The notes beneath the pieces are model-generated. The model had not been told where the DNA came from. It saw only the letters and a list, made by a program, of their open reading frames with translations, and did not search any database. Shown here piece after piece: positions 4,950 through 6,965 of a stretch of DNA of 6,965 bases (positions within the stretch are counted from its first letter, which is position 1; each line of letters opens with the position of its first letter). Where the stretch lies: assembly GCA_024699595.1 (NCBI GenBank), contig JAILPG010000113.1, positions 1 through 6,965 of the forward strand, written 5' to 3'. Both the position numbers and the translations under genes were made by a program. Source of the DNA: Lachnospiraceae bacterium. GTDB lineage: Bacteria > Bacillota_A > Clostridia > Lachnospirales > Lachnospiraceae.

Positions 4950-6965
4950 ATGAATAAGGACAAGAATCTAAACGGTAAGGGGGCCGCTTCATGTCAGCCT
5001 GTCGACTGGGATCAGTATCGCATCGAGAGGGAAAAGGAGGCAGCTTCAAAGAAACCCCCGGTATCCATTGATGCCGGAGGATCTGATAAGATAAAGGCCG
5101 AAGGGATCAGGGTTTCAAGACAGAAATCAGCGATCGACGGCTTTACCGAGGAGTTTGAGACAAATATCATCAACTCCACTCTTATGCAGGATGAGAACCT
5201 GTTCATAGAGGCTGCAAAAAAAGAGAAAAAGGCAACGGCAGAAAAGCCTGCCGATAAGCCTGTATATAAAAATACGGACAGGCCAGCCGAAAAGCCCGAA
5301 TTATCGCCGCATCTTTCAAAAGCAGTCGAGGCTCTGGAAAAATCTGAGGAGAAGAAGACCGAAGACAGAAAACCACAAGAGAAGAAAACGGCTGTAAAGG
5401 ATGCGGATACATATCTTAAATCTCCGGAGGATAGGATATCCGAAAAGCTTTCTAACATAGGAAAGACGGATGAATCCTCTGCTTCTGCCACATCTGATGT
5501 GATGAAAGCAAGGAAAGCCGTAAATGACAAGATAATCATTAAGTCCTCGGAGGTTTCGGAAAAAACTGCCTCATCCGGCAGAAAAGTCAGGGTAAAAAAG
5601 AACGCCGATGCTGAAAAACAGGAACCGGAAAAGACAGAAGAGCCTTTAAAGATGGCTGTTTCCGATAATAAGAACCAGACGGGCTCTGCATCGGATTTCA
5701 GAAGATCCGCGGCAGACTGGAATACCGTTAACAGAAAGCACGGGGAAGATGACCACGCGTCCGGCTCATTCTTAAAGCGCATTTCCATCATGCAGTGGGC
5801 AATGGCGGGAATGGCAGCCGTCATATTCGTGACTGCCGTTATGACAAGCGCCGTTTATGCAAGTTACAGAAGCGAGCAGAACAAGGCGATAGCCCTTGCA
5901 AGCCTTGCAAGATATGAGGATGAGGAAGAACAGATCCTTGAAACTGTAGAGGAGATAGAACAGCCTGTAGCCGCAGAAGAACCTGAAGAGGTTGAGCTAA
6001 AGACCGTCAATCTCGTGCTTACCTCGGTTGAAAAGGATTTAAAGATAAAGCTCGTCGATGATGAGGATACCCTTGTAAAACAGATCCCCTGGGGAGTTAC
6101 CGTATCGGACGATAAGGGAAATGCTACAGAGGAACAGGATGAGGATGAGGACGGTGTCATTCATCTGACCGGAATGTCAGCAGGTGATTATTCTGTTGAG
6201 CTCATACAGAGCGATTCACTGTCAGGATTCATACTTCCCCAGACCAAACAGGTATGTTCGGTTAAGGCGACAGTAGAATACAAGGTTATCGCAAACATCA
6301 AGGAAGAGATAAAGTCGGAGAAAGAAGTAAACGCTGCAGCAGAGGATGCCAACGGAAACCAGGCTGCCGATGTTGAAACGGGCGTTGCTCCTACAGATAC
6401 AGTTGAATGGTGCGAATCGACAAAGACCGCAAACGGTGAGCAGTATGTGGAAGCTACTCCTGACCTGACAAAGACCGCATCGATAAAGAAGGATAATAAC
6501 CTGGTAGCGGCTCTTGACAGGATAAGCGTACTGACCGGAAAGAGCTGCGGCAATACGATATTAGGACTGCCGATGCTTCTTATAAGCACCGATACCGTTT
6601 CGGGTGACCAGTTACCTGCGGGCACTGTGCCGGATCCGAACGGAGATAACGGAACCGGAGACGGCGGCAACAACGGCGGCGGCGGTGGCGATAATGGCGG
6701 CGGCGGCGATAACGGAAATGGCACGGGTGATAACGGAAACGGAACCGGAGATGGTGGAAATAACGGAAATACCGGTGATAACGGAAACGGAACCGGAGAT
6801 GGCGGAAACAATGGAAATACCGGTAACAATGGAAATACCGGTAACGGAGACAATACCAATACCAATCCGTCAGGCACTGAGACCGTAACCCCGACCACTC
6901 TTTCGGATATAAGCGGATCCACAGAGGTTACTGTTGGATCAGATACTACATTAAGTGTTACGGCT
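4950..6965 (+). CDS. Bitopic cell-surface protein with long cytoplasmic tail, Gly/Asn linker and start of an Ig-like domain (3' end outside window)
   Basis: The frame is open from ATG 4950 through the window edge (672 residues so far). AAGGGG at 4938-4943 is a good ribosome site. Residues 1-280 are hydrophilic, rich in Lys, Glu, Ser and Ala, and probably disordered, with a less repetitive patch near 60-88 (DGFTEEFETNIINSTLMQ). One membrane helix spans about 283-304 (WAMAGMAAVIFVTAVMTSAV). The positive residues before it (LKRIS) and the acidic stretch after it (about 320-350) put the C-terminal side outside. Residues 350-460 look like a beta-sandwich: EKDLKIKLVDDEDTL, an acidic loop DEDEDG, then AGDYSVEL and GFILPQTKQV. 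This pattern recalls Cna-B/SpaA prealbumin-like domains. A further small region (485-560) follows, then a Gly/Asn/Asp/Thr linker (564-639) and the start of what resembles a bacterial Ig-like (Big_2) domain (STEVTVGSDTTLSVTA). Outside cysteines are 436, 488 and 533. A role in surface display or adhesion is inferred. It may be co-transcribed with rfbBA, as the 53-bp gap shows no terminator. Confidence 0.85.
   Translation, partial: MNKDKNLNGKGAASCQPVDWDQYRIEREKEAASKKPPVSIDAGGSDKIKAEGIRVSRQKSAIDGFTEEFETNIINSTLMQDENLFIEAAKKEKKATAEKPADKPVYKNTDRPAEKPELSPHLSKAVEALEKSEEKKTEDRKPQEKKTAVKDADTYLKSPEDRISEKLSNIGKTDESSASATSDVMKARKAVNDKIIIKSSEVSEKTASSGRKVRVKKNADAEKQEPEKTEEPLKMAVSDNKNQTGSASDFRRSAADWNTVNRKHGEDDHASGSFLKRISIMQWAMAGMAAVIFVTAVMTSAVYASYRSEQNKAIALASLARYEDEEEQILETVEEIEQPVAAEEPEEVELKTVNLVLTSVEKDLKIKLVDDEDTLVKQIPWGVTVSDDKGNATEEQDEDEDGVIHLTGMSAGDYSVELIQSDSLSGFILPQTKQVCSVKATVEYKVIANIKEEIKSEKEVNAAAEDANGNQAADVETGVAPTDTVEWCESTKTANGEQYVEATPDLTKTASIKKDNNLVAALDRISVLTGKSCGNTILGLPMLLISTDTVSGDQLPAGTVPDPNGDNGTGDGGNNGGGGGDNGGGGDNGNGTGDNGNGTGDGGNNGNTGDNGNGTGDGGNNGNTGNNGNTGNGDNTNTNPSGTETVTPTTLSDISGSTEVTVGSDTTLSVTA
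6639..6866 (+). repeat. Gly/Asn-rich low-complexity repeat tract (coding)
   Basis: This tract encodes residues 564-639 of the surface protein, made almost only of Gly, Asn, Asp and Thr. Codons are mainly GGA/GGC, AAC/AAT, GAT and ACC. It separates the membrane-proximal domains from the presumed Ig-like domains and is probably a flexible spacer. Embedded units are a 48-bp tandem repeat (6729-6776 and 6777-6824) and an 18-bp perfect tandem repeat (6807-6824 and 6825-6842). Less regular copies with GGC runs lie upstream (6645-6728). Confidence 0.85.
6729..6824 (+). repeat. 48-bp tandem repeat, two copies
   Basis: Copy 1 is 6729-6776 and copy 2 is 6777-6824. They differ at only three bases (45 of 48 identical) and all three changes are silent, so the 16-residue unit (DNGNGTGDGGNNGNTG) is the same in both. 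This points to a recent duplication of a glycine-rich spacer unit, with copy number likely to vary between strains. Confidence 0.9.

Noticed and set aside
5012..5824. Antisense reading frame of 270 codons opposite the surface-protein gene
   Set aside because: Its product is a Ser/Phe-rich mirror of the Lys/Glu-rich coding strand, with no recognisable domain. The + strand frame has a good ribosome site and a coherent domain plan.
6188..6922. Antisense reading frame of 244 codons with Pro-rich repeats
   Set aside because: The Pro/Leu/Phe repeats are the complement of the Gly/Asn repeat tract. It has no ribosome site or domain support.

Overview
The window looks like part of a cell-envelope glycan and surface-protein region of a Gram-positive anaerobe. 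Lachnospiraceae or a close Clostridia relative (Butyrivibrio or Roseburia type) is my best guess. This rests on moderate base composition, strong GGAGG-type ribosome sites, large DUF6077-like membrane proteins, and the style of the surface protein at the right edge. It is a judgement from sequence style, not a database match. All supported genes are on the + strand.

Left block (1-2820): the 3' end of a large polytopic membrane protein with a soluble C-terminal domain (1-747). It is followed by a second large membrane protein whose reading frame runs from 775 to 2820 but is cut by one in-frame TGA at 1897-1899. The two pieces (374 and 305 residues) together have the length and layout expected of one DUF6077-type protein. 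The downstream piece has its own good ribosome site, so either a recent nonsense mutation or a real split into two coupled proteins is possible. A 29-bp REP-like palindrome lies inside the first piece (838-866), and a diverged copy lies just after the second piece (2823-2851).

Middle block (2866-4896): a textbook sigma-70/sigma-A promoter (TTGACA, 17 bp, TATACT) drives rfbB (dTDP-glucose 4,6-dehydratase) and rfbA (glucose-1-phosphate thymidylyltransferase). These are the second and first steps of dTDP-sugar (usually dTDP-L-rhamnose) synthesis. rfbC and rfbD are not in the window.

Right block (4950-6965): an incomplete gene open to the window edge. It encodes a bitopic membrane protein with an unusually long charged cytoplasmic N-terminus (about 280 residues), one membrane helix, an acidic stalk, a beta-rich extracellular region, a Gly/Asn repeat linker built from 48-bp tandem repeats, and what looks like the start of a bacterial Ig-like domain. 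No terminator is visible between rfbA and this gene, so it may be read from the rfb promoter.

Together the genes suggest supply of an activated sugar (rfbBA), membrane proteins that could use or move lipid-linked sugars (left block, inferred), and a surface protein. I see no phage, CRISPR, tRNA or rRNA feature. I do not see a clearly new defence or mobile system. The most unusual signals are the REP-like element inside a coding sequence and the TGA-split membrane gene.
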